A stretch of 64,000 bases of DNA from Bacillota bacterium (GTDB taxonomy: Bacteria > Bacillota > Clostridia > Christensenellales > Aristaeellaceae). A program made the translations under genes and the position numbers. The DNA lies in contig JAEWVC010000074.1 of the NCBI GenBank assembly GCA_023459275.1, positions 1-64,000 on the forward strand, given 5' to 3'. Below, one piece after another: positions 9,782 to 17,474 of this stretch. Numbering within the stretch: position 1 is the first letter of the stretch; the number at the start of each line of letters is the position of its first letter. The notes below the pieces were generated by a model. That model was not told where the DNA came from. It saw only the letters and a program-made list of their open reading frames with translations, and ran no database searches.

Positions 9782-11287
9782 TCAGGCGTCTTTTGCCGGC
9801 AGCAGGCCGCACTGGCCCAGGATGCAAAGCAGCGGCTCCAGCAGCCGGTATCCCAGCATATTCACGTTCTGGTTTTCCCCCTGTATCCCCGAGGGCATGA
9901 TGAACTTTCTTTCAGCGTTGTTCCAGGTGCGGATGGAACAGCACAGCGTCGTAATGTTTACTTCCCTTGCGTGATCCAGCACGGAATCCAGGCTGGGCGC
10001 GTAAGCTTCGTAATTCAGCTGCCTGGTAATAGCCCCGCTTACCTGCAGGCTGAGCTGGTTGATCCATTCCAGATCGATGGCATTCGCATGCTGCTCACGA
10101 AGGTCTTCCTTATCCATGTAAGGGTACATCCCTCTTTGGATCCGGTAGTCCGGCCCCTCTCCGTAAATAAGGTCCAGCTTGGTAAGCGTCATTGCGATCT
10201 GGCACAGTTTTTTGAATTCGGACAGGCGCGGCTTGATTTTGTCCAGCGTCCTGTTAAACTGCTGGTCGCAAACATCCATATGCAGGCCCTGCTCCTCAAC
10301 CTTGTGCACATCTTCCTTAAGCACGCCGGTAAACTGGCAAGGGTCCATCATCAGGATCGCGCCTATGGCATCCCGCAGTGCGGTAAAGTCGTCCAGGAAA
10401 TGGCCGTCGTTCATTGCCTCGCCCGGGCAGTCGTTGATCACCAGGAAGAAAGGGGCATACCCCCCTTTTGGGCGGACGGTGACCACGATGGGGAACACCA
10501 CCTGGATCATGTCCTTTTTCATCAGGAGCGTAGCCGGCACCACATTGGCTTTCAGGCAGTTGACGAGATAGTCGAAATACCGCGCGCTTTCCTCGCCGAT
10601 AACGCAGTCGCTGACCAGTCCTGCCGGCATGCCGACGCCGGAAGCCAGCTGATGCGCCGCAAGCGTCATGTAGGTGGTTTTCCCTGCGCGGGTGCTGCCC
10701 AGCATCACTACCCGGTGCATGGGGTACAGGCCCACGTTTTCCGGCAGCATGCAGTGGCAGTGGGGGCAGGCCTTTGTCCGAAGGCGGCTTGTGGCATCAC
10801 CGGAAAAGGTGGGCCTATCGCTTGTGGCGTGCTCCTGTTCGCGGTCAAAGAGGCCGTTCTTCCCTTCGCCTGACAGCTTTCCTTCCGCTTGGGCCTGCTC
10901 CGCAGCGGCGCCGCCGGTTTCCAGCATGGCAGGTGTCAGCCCGTTTTTCCTGTATACGGTAATTGTGCTGGGATATAGATCATGTTCAGTGCTGTTTTCG
11001 ATCTTGATGGGCTTGGTGAAAGGCTTTTCTTTGGAATAATCCTTATGCCAGGGATGAAAGAAATACTTGGGGCGCCTGGCCATTTCAATGAAATCGCCCG
11101 ACTTCAAAGCCACCCTGTCAAAGGGGATCATACCGGAAATAAATTTGGCGTATACAGGATCATACTGCTGATCGTCCATCACACGGTCGCCGTCAAAATC
11201 GCAAAACAGCAATTCTTCCGGCCGGAAAGGCTTGCCGCAGTAAGGGCAGCAAATCTCTTGTGGTTTCTTTTCCCTTTTCCAAAACAC
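9782..11287 (-). CDS. Zinc-ribbon P-loop GTPase (double-CXXC type) of the tubulin operon
   Basis: 501 residues from the GTG at 11287, which follows the stop of the upstream gene by 2 bases and has GGGGGA about 9 bases before it; a TTG 8 codons earlier is the alternative. Domains in order: a zinc knuckle CPYC (residues about 14-17); a linker; a second knuckle CPHC (about 174-177) directly before the nucleotide-binding core; a Walker A/G1 motif GSTRAGKT (about 197-204); a G3 motif DCPGE (about 286-290); and a G4 motif TKLD (about 369-372). The G1, G3 and G4 set identifies a TRAFAC-like GTPase rather than an ATPase. The zinc ribbon placed before G1 matches the 'DO-GTPase' type often paired with GAP1-like partners, which is the next gene here. 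No membrane segment is seen; it is probably a cytosolic switch for the system. Confidence 0.8.
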   Translation of the reverse strand: MFWKREKKPQEICCPYCGKPFRPEELLFCDFDGDRVMDDQQYDPVYAKFISGMIPFDRVALKSGDFIEMARRPKYFFHPWHKDYSKEKPFTKPIKIENSTEHDLYPSTITVYRKNGLTPAMLETGGAAAEQAQAEGKLSGEGKNGLFDREQEHATSDRPTFSGDATSRLRTKACPHCHCMLPENVGLYPMHRVVMLGSTRAGKTTYMTLAAHQLASGVGMPAGLVSDCVIGEESARYFDYLVNCLKANVVPATLLMKKDMIQVVFPIVVTVRPKGGYAPFFLVINDCPGEAMNDGHFLDDFTALRDAIGAILMMDPCQFTGVLKEDVHKVEEQGLHMDVCDQQFNRTLDKIKPRLSEFKKLCQIAMTLTKLDLIYGEGPDYRIQRGMYPYMDKEDLREQHANAIDLEWINQLSLQVSGAITRQLNYEAYAPSLDSVLDHAREVNITTLCCSIRTWNNAERKFIMPSGIQGENQNVNMLGYRLLEPLLCILGQCGLLPAKDA

Positions 11288-11289
11288 GT

Positions 11290-13812
11290 TTAGCAATCCC
11301 CCGTCATGCAAATTTCAACGTATCCTTCCAGGGCTCCCCGGCCTTCCAGGGTGATTGCCGCGTCCTCGTCCACATAGACGGGGCCCAAGGCATAGTCGTG
11401 ATCCATGGAAAGAATGCCAAATAGATCGTAAACAAACGTCCTGCGCCCTTTGGTGATCTGCAGCAGGATACTGCTTTCCTTTGCGGCCGTCAGGCCGCTT
11501 CCGGACAGCTTGCAAAACCTGGCCTGCAGCACACCCTCATTAAGCGGCAGCCTTACTTTTCGGCGGTCTTTGCGCAAATCCACGTCCAGACGCAGTTTTT
11601 TTCCCGTCACAAGCACCGTGGCTGTCACGCCGCCGCAGTCCAAGGCGATGGGGAACCTCCCGTAAGGGATGCTGGATTCGTCCAGGGGATGGCGCGCGCC
11701 GTGCTGCATCCAGGTGCTGAAGGAAACCAATTCCCGTTTGTCTTCGTAGCGTATTTCCGTCCGCTGCTCATGGCTCCCCATCCATTTCCAGTAAAGCCAC
11801 CATCTGCCCTCCCCCTCTACCAGGCTGACATTCCAGGGATTTTCAGTGGTTGTGGCTTTTTGGGGTTCTTTGGCAGCGGCAGCCTCCGGGCTCTTGACGG
11901 ATTGGATGTCGGGCAGTTCTCTCATCTCATAGGGCTTGAACATCTTCAGCGTGAGCAGATCACTGACCTCCCCCAAGGGTACAAAGGTAACACGCTCGAT
12001 CAGGTCGCCCGGGATGGCGGCAAAACCTGCGCCGCCGCCGTCGGGAAGCGCGTCCAACACCTCCTGGGGGACAAGGAAAACGTGCCGTGGCGTCTGGGGG
12101 GCGATATTCATAGGCAATTCGGCCAGCAGCGTGCCGTCGTTGTAAGCCGTGTGGTCAACGATTTTTTCTTTTAGCGCCATGGGCTTCGTGCCTGTGATGA
12201 AAGCTCGCGCAAAGCTCTCGCGGTCCGGCATGGCGCGGCGGAGCATTTCATCATACAGCGCCTGCCAGCTTTTCTCCGTCAATTCCGGATCGTAGATCGT
12301 CTGCTCGGCATCGTGATAGCAGGTAAGCTCGTTCACTTGCTGGCGGTGGGTGCGGCTGCTGATCTCCTCGCAATACCTTTGGCAAAGGTTTGTCAGCACC
12401 GCTTCCTCCGCCTCCGCCAGGCGGTGCCTGCCCAGCAGCGCCTTTCTGCGCGCCGTGAGGCGGGCCATCTCCGCCATAAGTACGGCGCACTGCTCCCTGA
12501 GCAGTTTGAGCCTTGCGGCCATGCCCCTTATGAGACAGAGCTCCTGATAGTCCGGCAGCAGCGCCTTCAGGCACCGCAGGTTATAGCTTGCCTTGCTTTC
12601 CAGAAACTTGGGCCCGTCCGGCAGGTAAGCGTTCCGCCACCGGCGGGCCAGCCATTCCTCAGGGCTGTCGATGTCCTTTAAGCGCTTGTCCGCGCCAACC
12701 CAGGTGCTGTGGACCGCCTTGCCGATGGAACCGTCTGCCTGAAGCAGCTGGATCAGGCCGTCCAACTGGGGATAGCTTTTCAAACGGCTGCGGACGCCCG
12801 CCGCCCAGCGGTCTGCCCATAGGCCGCTTTCGTCCCTTGTAAACATGCGGTCCTTGTTCACCTGATCGAAGCAAAGGACAAGCTGTTCCATGGAAAGCTC
12901 GCTTTTTTCAAGGCCTACCGCCGCCAGGTCGCCAAGCTGGGGCAATTCCGCCTCCATGCCTTTGCGCAAGGCGTCAAGCAGGGATTCCTCGCCGGTGACG
13001 CTTTCCAAACGCATATCCCGCGTGCTGAGGGCTTCCCAGCCTTCCGCTATGCTGATAGGCCTGGATGCCCAGTTTTCCAGCGCATCCGCCACCGCGTGGC
13101 GCAGCAGCCGGTTGATTTCATAGGTGGAGCCGTTGATCTTGCCAAAGCGCATGGTGTACAGTTTTCGCTCGATCAAGTGGGTGTCGTATGCTGCCAGCAG
13201 GCCCAGGGGAAAAGCTTCCTGCTGCTGATTTTTGGTTTCGTAGGATTGCATGCCGTTTTCATGGCGCTCGGACAGTATCAAAAAATGGTCAAATTCCAGA
13301 AAACCGGCCTTGACTTGCTCCGGCTGATCCGGTTCCCGCAGCCAGCTGGCCTGCGCGGAATGCCGGGCGGCATCCTCCTCCGTCAGGTAGCACAGTACGC
13401 TTTTTAGGGCACAATTGACCACGGCCAAGTATTCCCTTGCCTCCCGCAGGAAGCGGATCACCGTCTGCGCGGGCACCTGGCTGCCCCGCACCACAAAGGC
13501 AATGTACATCTGCCCATATTGTATGCCGCGGCCCATAAGCGCCGCGGCGCGGTTCATAATATCCTTGTGCCTGTCCCGCACGATGGCGGCAAACTGGCGG
13601 TCCCCGATGCTGTCAAGCGTGTAGGCGGGCTGCAGCAGATCGTCCTCCCGGAACGCCGGCCTGTTTTCATCGCTTATCAGGCAGACCGCCTGCATCAAAG
13701 GCAGGTAGTCCTTGTCCACATGATCCTTCAGGGAGGAAATCATGTGCTCCGCTTCTTTGGCGGCACCATCGCCCACAAGAACGATCAAAGAAGGCATTTT
13801 AGGCGTAAACAT
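11290..13812 (-). CDS. 840-residue orphan protein between the tubulin-like and GTPase genes
   Basis: The start at 13812 has AAAGGAGA about 8 bases upstream. The N-terminus (MPSLIVLVGDGAAKEA) looks like the first strand and turn of a Rossmann-type fold. Later strands (YIAFVVRG, FLILSERH) continue an alpha/beta region to about residue 230. A long helical, Arg/Glu-rich middle part (about 240-560, including ARLTARRKALLGRHRLAEAEEAVLTNL in two pieces) suggests coiled-coil. The C-terminal 200 residues are beta-rich (WNVSLVEGEGRWWLYWKW and later strands). No signal peptide or transmembrane helix is seen. I do not recognise a family. Its position directly after the tubulin-like gene and 2 bases before the GTPase gene suggests it is a dedicated partner, perhaps bridging filament and GTPase. 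Confidence 0.75.
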   Translation of the reverse strand: MFTPKMPSLIVLVGDGAAKEAEHMISSLKDHVDKDYLPLMQAVCLISDENRPAFREDDLLQPAYTLDSIGDRQFAAIVRDRHKDIMNRAAALMGRGIQYGQMYIAFVVRGSQVPAQTVIRFLREAREYLAVVNCALKSVLCYLTEEDAARHSAQASWLREPDQPEQVKAGFLEFDHFLILSERHENGMQSYETKNQQQEAFPLGLLAAYDTHLIERKLYTMRFGKINGSTYEINRLLRHAVADALENWASRPISIAEGWEALSTRDMRLESVTGEESLLDALRKGMEAELPQLGDLAAVGLEKSELSMEQLVLCFDQVNKDRMFTRDESGLWADRWAAGVRSRLKSYPQLDGLIQLLQADGSIGKAVHSTWVGADKRLKDIDSPEEWLARRWRNAYLPDGPKFLESKASYNLRCLKALLPDYQELCLIRGMAARLKLLREQCAVLMAEMARLTARRKALLGRHRLAEAEEAVLTNLCQRYCEEISSRTHRQQVNELTCYHDAEQTIYDPELTEKSWQALYDEMLRRAMPDRESFARAFITGTKPMALKEKIVDHTAYNDGTLLAELPMNIAPQTPRHVFLVPQEVLDALPDGGGAGFAAIPGDLIERVTFVPLGEVSDLLTLKMFKPYEMRELPDIQSVKSPEAAAAKEPQKATTTENPWNVSLVEGEGRWWLYWKWMGSHEQRTEIRYEDKRELVSFSTWMQHGARHPLDESSIPYGRFPIALDCGGVTATVLVTGKKLRLDVDLRKDRRKVRLPLNEGVLQARFCKLSGSGLTAAKESSILLQITKGRRTFVYDLFGILSMDHDYALGPVYVDEDAAITLEGRGALEGYVEICMTGDC

Positions 13813-13867
13813 AGGGATTCTCCTTTGGTATAAACGCTGCGGTCAGCCCTTGGGCGCACACCTGGGA

Positions 13868-13904
13868 CCGCGGAGAGCCCGGCATGAATCCGGCCCCTCC
13901 GCGG
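13868..13904 (-). other. Intergenic hairpin inside the operon
   Basis: CCGCGGAG (13868-13875) pairs with CTCCGCGG (13897-13904), with an inner GCCCGG/CCGGCC pairing. It lies in the only sizeable gap (107 bp) between the tubulin-like gene and the orphan gene and lacks a T-run. A role in RNA processing or stability that sets different levels of the tubulin-like protein and the downstream genes is possible. Confidence 0.5.
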
Positions 13905-13919
13905 CACCCCGGGCCGGGA

Positions 13920-16900
13920 TCAAATCAGGAAGACCTTGGCTTCCTGAAGCATGGCTGTCATCAGCTCGGCGCCCTGCTCCCGCACGGCACGGCTGACGCC
14001 GCTCTTGTCATAGAGGATCTTATCGGGCGTGGCCAGGTACTTGTCCCGGAAATCCTTTGCCTGCTGCTGCGCTGCCTGGTATTCCTCCTCCGGCAGCGCC
14101 TCGATCTCCTCCATCAGCTTCTGCACCCTGTCCATCAGATAGCGGCGGTCATTGCTGTCCACGCGGCCATCGTCCCCGGAAAGGATCTGCATCAGCACCA
14201 GTTCTTTGCAGAAGCCGTACAGGTCCATTTCGGTGGCTTTGAGCATGTTGGTGCCCAGCAGCTTTACCTTCAGCCCGTGCACGTTCACAAATTCGATGGT
14301 GGTCCTGCCCCAGCTGAAGAAGCCGAACAGGCACATGTGCATAAAGGGCTTTACGAAATCCAAAACGGAGTTTTGTTCCTCAATCCGCCTTCTGATAGGC
14401 GTAAGCACCTGCTCGATGTAGCTATACATCACAAGCTGCTTGTTCATCTGCTCCACAAGATCGGGATGCTGGGTGGCCAGCACATATTTGGCAACGGCAA
14501 TGTGAGCCGCCAGGAGCGCCTTGGAGGCGCGCTCCTTCTCCGCACTGGTGCCATCGTTGGGGGTTATGCCAAGGTGCATGACATTGGCGAAGATGTCGGC
14601 AAAATTGCGGTATTTCACCGGCACGGGATCGCCGTCATTGCGAAGCGCTTCCAGCGCATCAGCCCGTTCCAGGTCTGTCAGCTTGGGATCGCGTACAATT
14701 GCGTCCGCCCTTTCCCGAAGCACTTCCGGCTCCATAATGGTTCCGTCGGTGTTCTTTTTGATGCGTACGTACAGCACATCTCCCGTGGGCTGGGAGATAA
14801 GCGTTGCGAACTTTGTTTTCAGCGCTTCCTCCAGCATATTGCTCACCTGGTCGTCGGCGTGCTTCAAGCGGTCACTGGGCTTGTAGCCCAGCAGCAGATG
14901 GGGGATGGGGGAGGGAAGCTGGCTCCAGTCGTTGCGCAGCGAGGATTCACCCTGTTGGGTGCGCACCAGGTGGATGCCCATGGCCGTATTGTTTGCCAGC
15001 GCCCGCTCATATGCCGTTTCCAAATCGGAAAGGTTGGCGTAGCGGTACAGAGGCAGGCAGTTGTAGGTGTTCAGCCAGTAGATGCGGTCGTTGATCTTGG
15101 AATATTTGGGGGTGATGTGGTTCGCCTCGCCGTATTCCTTCAGGCCCGCCCTGACGATGGGCGCATCCTCGGGAACGGAGACATAGGAATATTTCACAAT
15201 GCCGTCGTCGTTGGCAACAAGTTTGAGCATGGTCTGCGCCGCTCTGGACAGATCGGGCATCAGGTGCTCCGTCATGTAATCGATTTTCTGCTGCATGGTG
15301 GTGTTGGGCATGGTCATGTTCAGGATCTGATCCATGGTAACGCCGTTGATTTCCGCTCCCATATCGTTGATAAAGGCGTCCGCAGTGGCGAGGAACTGCT
15401 CCCGAAGATCCTCCCAGCCCTCCAGTTGTCCGCCCGTGTCCAAGGAAACGGAGAAGCTTGCGTCCGTCATCTTCTGAAGAATGCTGATGGTGGTGGCATT
15501 CATGCTTCCGGCCGCGCTCAAGGCCTCCATTTGCTGATCCACATAGGCTTTCAGCCCGCTGAAGGTGATCATGTTGGCGCCGGCCACGGACTGCGCATGG
15601 GTCAGCTTGTCCACACTTTGATTCAGATCCGTTGATACCTGCCTTACAAGGTCGCAGAAGGTGGGCAGGATCACGCTGCTGTAATCGGTGATCTTCACCT
15701 TTATTTTCTTCAGTTCTTCCGCCACATACTTGGCCAGCAGGGAATCGCGCTTGTTGATGTACAGCTGTTCGCAGCCCTGGATGTAGCTGTCCGCCTTGCC
15801 CAGCATCTTCAGGGCCTTGGCCAGCGCGCTGATGTTGGCCATGTCCGGGAAAAGCGTGTTGGAGATATGGCTCATCTGTGCGGAAGCGGTGTTTTCGGCA
15901 TTGTCCTTCTGGGCCAGCCACCAGGCGACAAACTTGTTGAATTTGGTGGCAAAGCCGTTTTCCGGGTTTTGAAGCATCTCTGAAACGGCGAAAGGCCCAT
16001 AGGCGGGATCGTTGGCATACTTGCGCACCGCCGCCTCAAAGCGCTGGTAGATGGTATCCGCGCGCTCCTTGGCGAAATCCCTTACGGACATCTCAGCATC
16101 GTAGACGAAGGCGCGGTAGGGCTGGCAATGGATGGCGTCGTCGCCCAGCATGTTGATCACCGTGGCAAGGTCAAAGCCAGGCTCGCCGTGGAAGTACGGC
16201 GGAAGCGGGCAGACGGCGTCAAACAGCGTGTACAGGTTCTCGTCCTGCGGGAGGATCTCCTCCAGGAAATCATCGGCCTTCCGCGTGCCCACAAGGGACG
16301 GCACCTTTTGGAGCTCCATTACCTTGTCGAAGGTGATCTTGGCCTCATAGACCACCATGTTGTCCTGCTGGGCCTCGGAGCTGGCAGCGCCTACGGACAT
16401 GTAGGCATAGTTGACGGGGTAGTTTTTATTCATGGCATTGGACTCATTGGTAACGTTCACGCCATGGGAGCGGTAACTGAAGGAGCCGCTGGTATCAGTG
16501 TTCTGCTCCGCAGCGAAGAAGTTCAGCAGGGATTCGGCCAGTATGTCCATGACTACGCTGTAGGCGTTCTTGATGTCTGTGCCGCCCTCCTTTCCCTCGC
16601 TCAGGAGCACCACATCATTGAAAGGGGGTGTTTCCCAGGTGTGGGAGATGCCTGTGGCGTAGGTCTGCTCCAGCACATACTTGTGTTGGTCCCAGTTCAT
16701 CCAGAAATCCATTTCCTTCAGGGCGGCAAAGGCGTTCTTCTTCAGGCACTCCGTCAGCGCGGGCGTCGGCCTGTCCATATGGGATAGGTTCACTTCCGGC
16801 ATGATGATGTAGGCCATAAGCTTTACATCCACACCTTTTTTATACTTGCCGATGACATAGCGGATCAGGTAGGCCATGTCCAGAAAAATGCCGGAACCCG

Positions 16901-17429
16901 TGCCGCCGCCGATACCCGTGGCAAGCACGACCGTCAGATTTCCACTTTCCTCATGGCGGTCTACCTCCATAAGTTTTTTGATCACATCCCGGAGGCGCTC
17001 CACAATCAGGGCGGCGTTACGGAACAGCAGCAGGCGGCCGATCTGGCGGAAGCCGCCCGCGCCGTTTCCGGCCTTGAAGGGGGGGATCGACGTATCCCAC
17101 CAGGCATTTTCCCAGGCCATCAGTCCGGCAGGGTTCTGGATCAGTTCGGCCATGTGGGGCATGTTCAGCTCCAGTTTGTCGCTCATGCTGAAATGGAGGT
17201 CCCCGATGCCCGCGGTGTTCAGGTGGCCAAGGTCCGTATCCACCGCCAGGTAGGCTGTGCGGGCCGGCTTGTCCAGCGTTTCGCCGTTGACCTCCGGCAG
17301 GATGAACCGGTCCTTGAACTTGCGCATGATGTGCAAAAGCGCGTCGGTGCCCGTGCCGCCCAGGCCGATGACAAGCAGCGGATCGTCAATCTTGGGTACC
17401 CGCTTGCTTTCCACGTGGAAATTCGCCAT
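13920..17429 (-). CDS. Tubulin/FtsZ-superfamily protein (Tubulin_2-like), 1,169 residues
   Basis: The N-terminal nucleotide-binding half shows the superfamily hallmarks. A first glycine loop GLGGTGT (about residues 22-28) is followed by a strand ending in acidic residues (YLAVDTD). The tubulin signature loop GGGTGSG (about 174-180) sits in the context LATGIGGGTGSGIFLDMAYL. FRQIGRLLL between these motifs is typical of the bacterial 'tubulin-like' family. The protein is far longer than FtsZ (about 380) or TubZ (about 420): the region beyond about 450 is mostly helical and of unknown fold, with an Ile/Lys-rich part near 650-700 and a helical C-terminus. The ATG at 17429 is preferred to the ATG two codons earlier because AAAGGGG then has normal spacing. 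I infer GTP binding and possibly polymerisation. Flanking VWA and GTPase genes suggest work at the membrane. Confidence 0.85.
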   Translation of the reverse strand: MANFHVESKRVPKIDDPLLVIGLGGTGTDALLHIMRKFKDRFILPEVNGETLDKPARTAYLAVDTDLGHLNTAGIGDLHFSMSDKLELNMPHMAELIQNPAGLMAWENAWWDTSIPPFKAGNGAGGFRQIGRLLLFRNAALIVERLRDVIKKLMEVDRHEESGNLTVVLATGIGGGTGSGIFLDMAYLIRYVIGKYKKGVDVKLMAYIIMPEVNLSHMDRPTPALTECLKKNAFAALKEMDFWMNWDQHKYVLEQTYATGISHTWETPPFNDVVLLSEGKEGGTDIKNAYSVVMDILAESLLNFFAAEQNTDTSGSFSYRSHGVNVTNESNAMNKNYPVNYAYMSVGAASSEAQQDNMVVYEAKITFDKVMELQKVPSLVGTRKADDFLEEILPQDENLYTLFDAVCPLPPYFHGEPGFDLATVINMLGDDAIHCQPYRAFVYDAEMSVRDFAKERADTIYQRFEAAVRKYANDPAYGPFAVSEMLQNPENGFATKFNKFVAWWLAQKDNAENTASAQMSHISNTLFPDMANISALAKALKMLGKADSYIQGCEQLYINKRDSLLAKYVAEELKKIKVKITDYSSVILPTFCDLVRQVSTDLNQSVDKLTHAQSVAGANMITFSGLKAYVDQQMEALSAAGSMNATTISILQKMTDASFSVSLDTGGQLEGWEDLREQFLATADAFINDMGAEINGVTMDQILNMTMPNTTMQQKIDYMTEHLMPDLSRAAQTMLKLVANDDGIVKYSYVSVPEDAPIVRAGLKEYGEANHITPKYSKINDRIYWLNTYNCLPLYRYANLSDLETAYERALANNTAMGIHLVRTQQGESSLRNDWSQLPSPIPHLLLGYKPSDRLKHADDQVSNMLEEALKTKFATLISQPTGDVLYVRIKKNTDGTIMEPEVLRERADAIVRDPKLTDLERADALEALRNDGDPVPVKYRNFADIFANVMHLGITPNDGTSAEKERASKALLAAHIAVAKYVLATQHPDLVEQMNKQLVMYSYIEQVLTPIRRRIEEQNSVLDFVKPFMHMCLFGFFSWGRTTIEFVNVHGLKVKLLGTNMLKATEMDLYGFCKELVLMQILSGDDGRVDSNDRRYLMDRVQKLMEEIEALPEEEYQAAQQQAKDFRDKYLATPDKILYDKSGVSRAVREQGAELMTAMLQEAKVFLI

Positions 17430-17474
17430 GTGCATACCCCTTTCGTATTTGGATGGAACTTTTTCTGTTGCAGG

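Noticed and set aside
13884..15635. Plus-strand open frame opposite the tubulin-like gene
   Set aside because: It has antisense shadow composition; the minus-strand protein has clear motifs.
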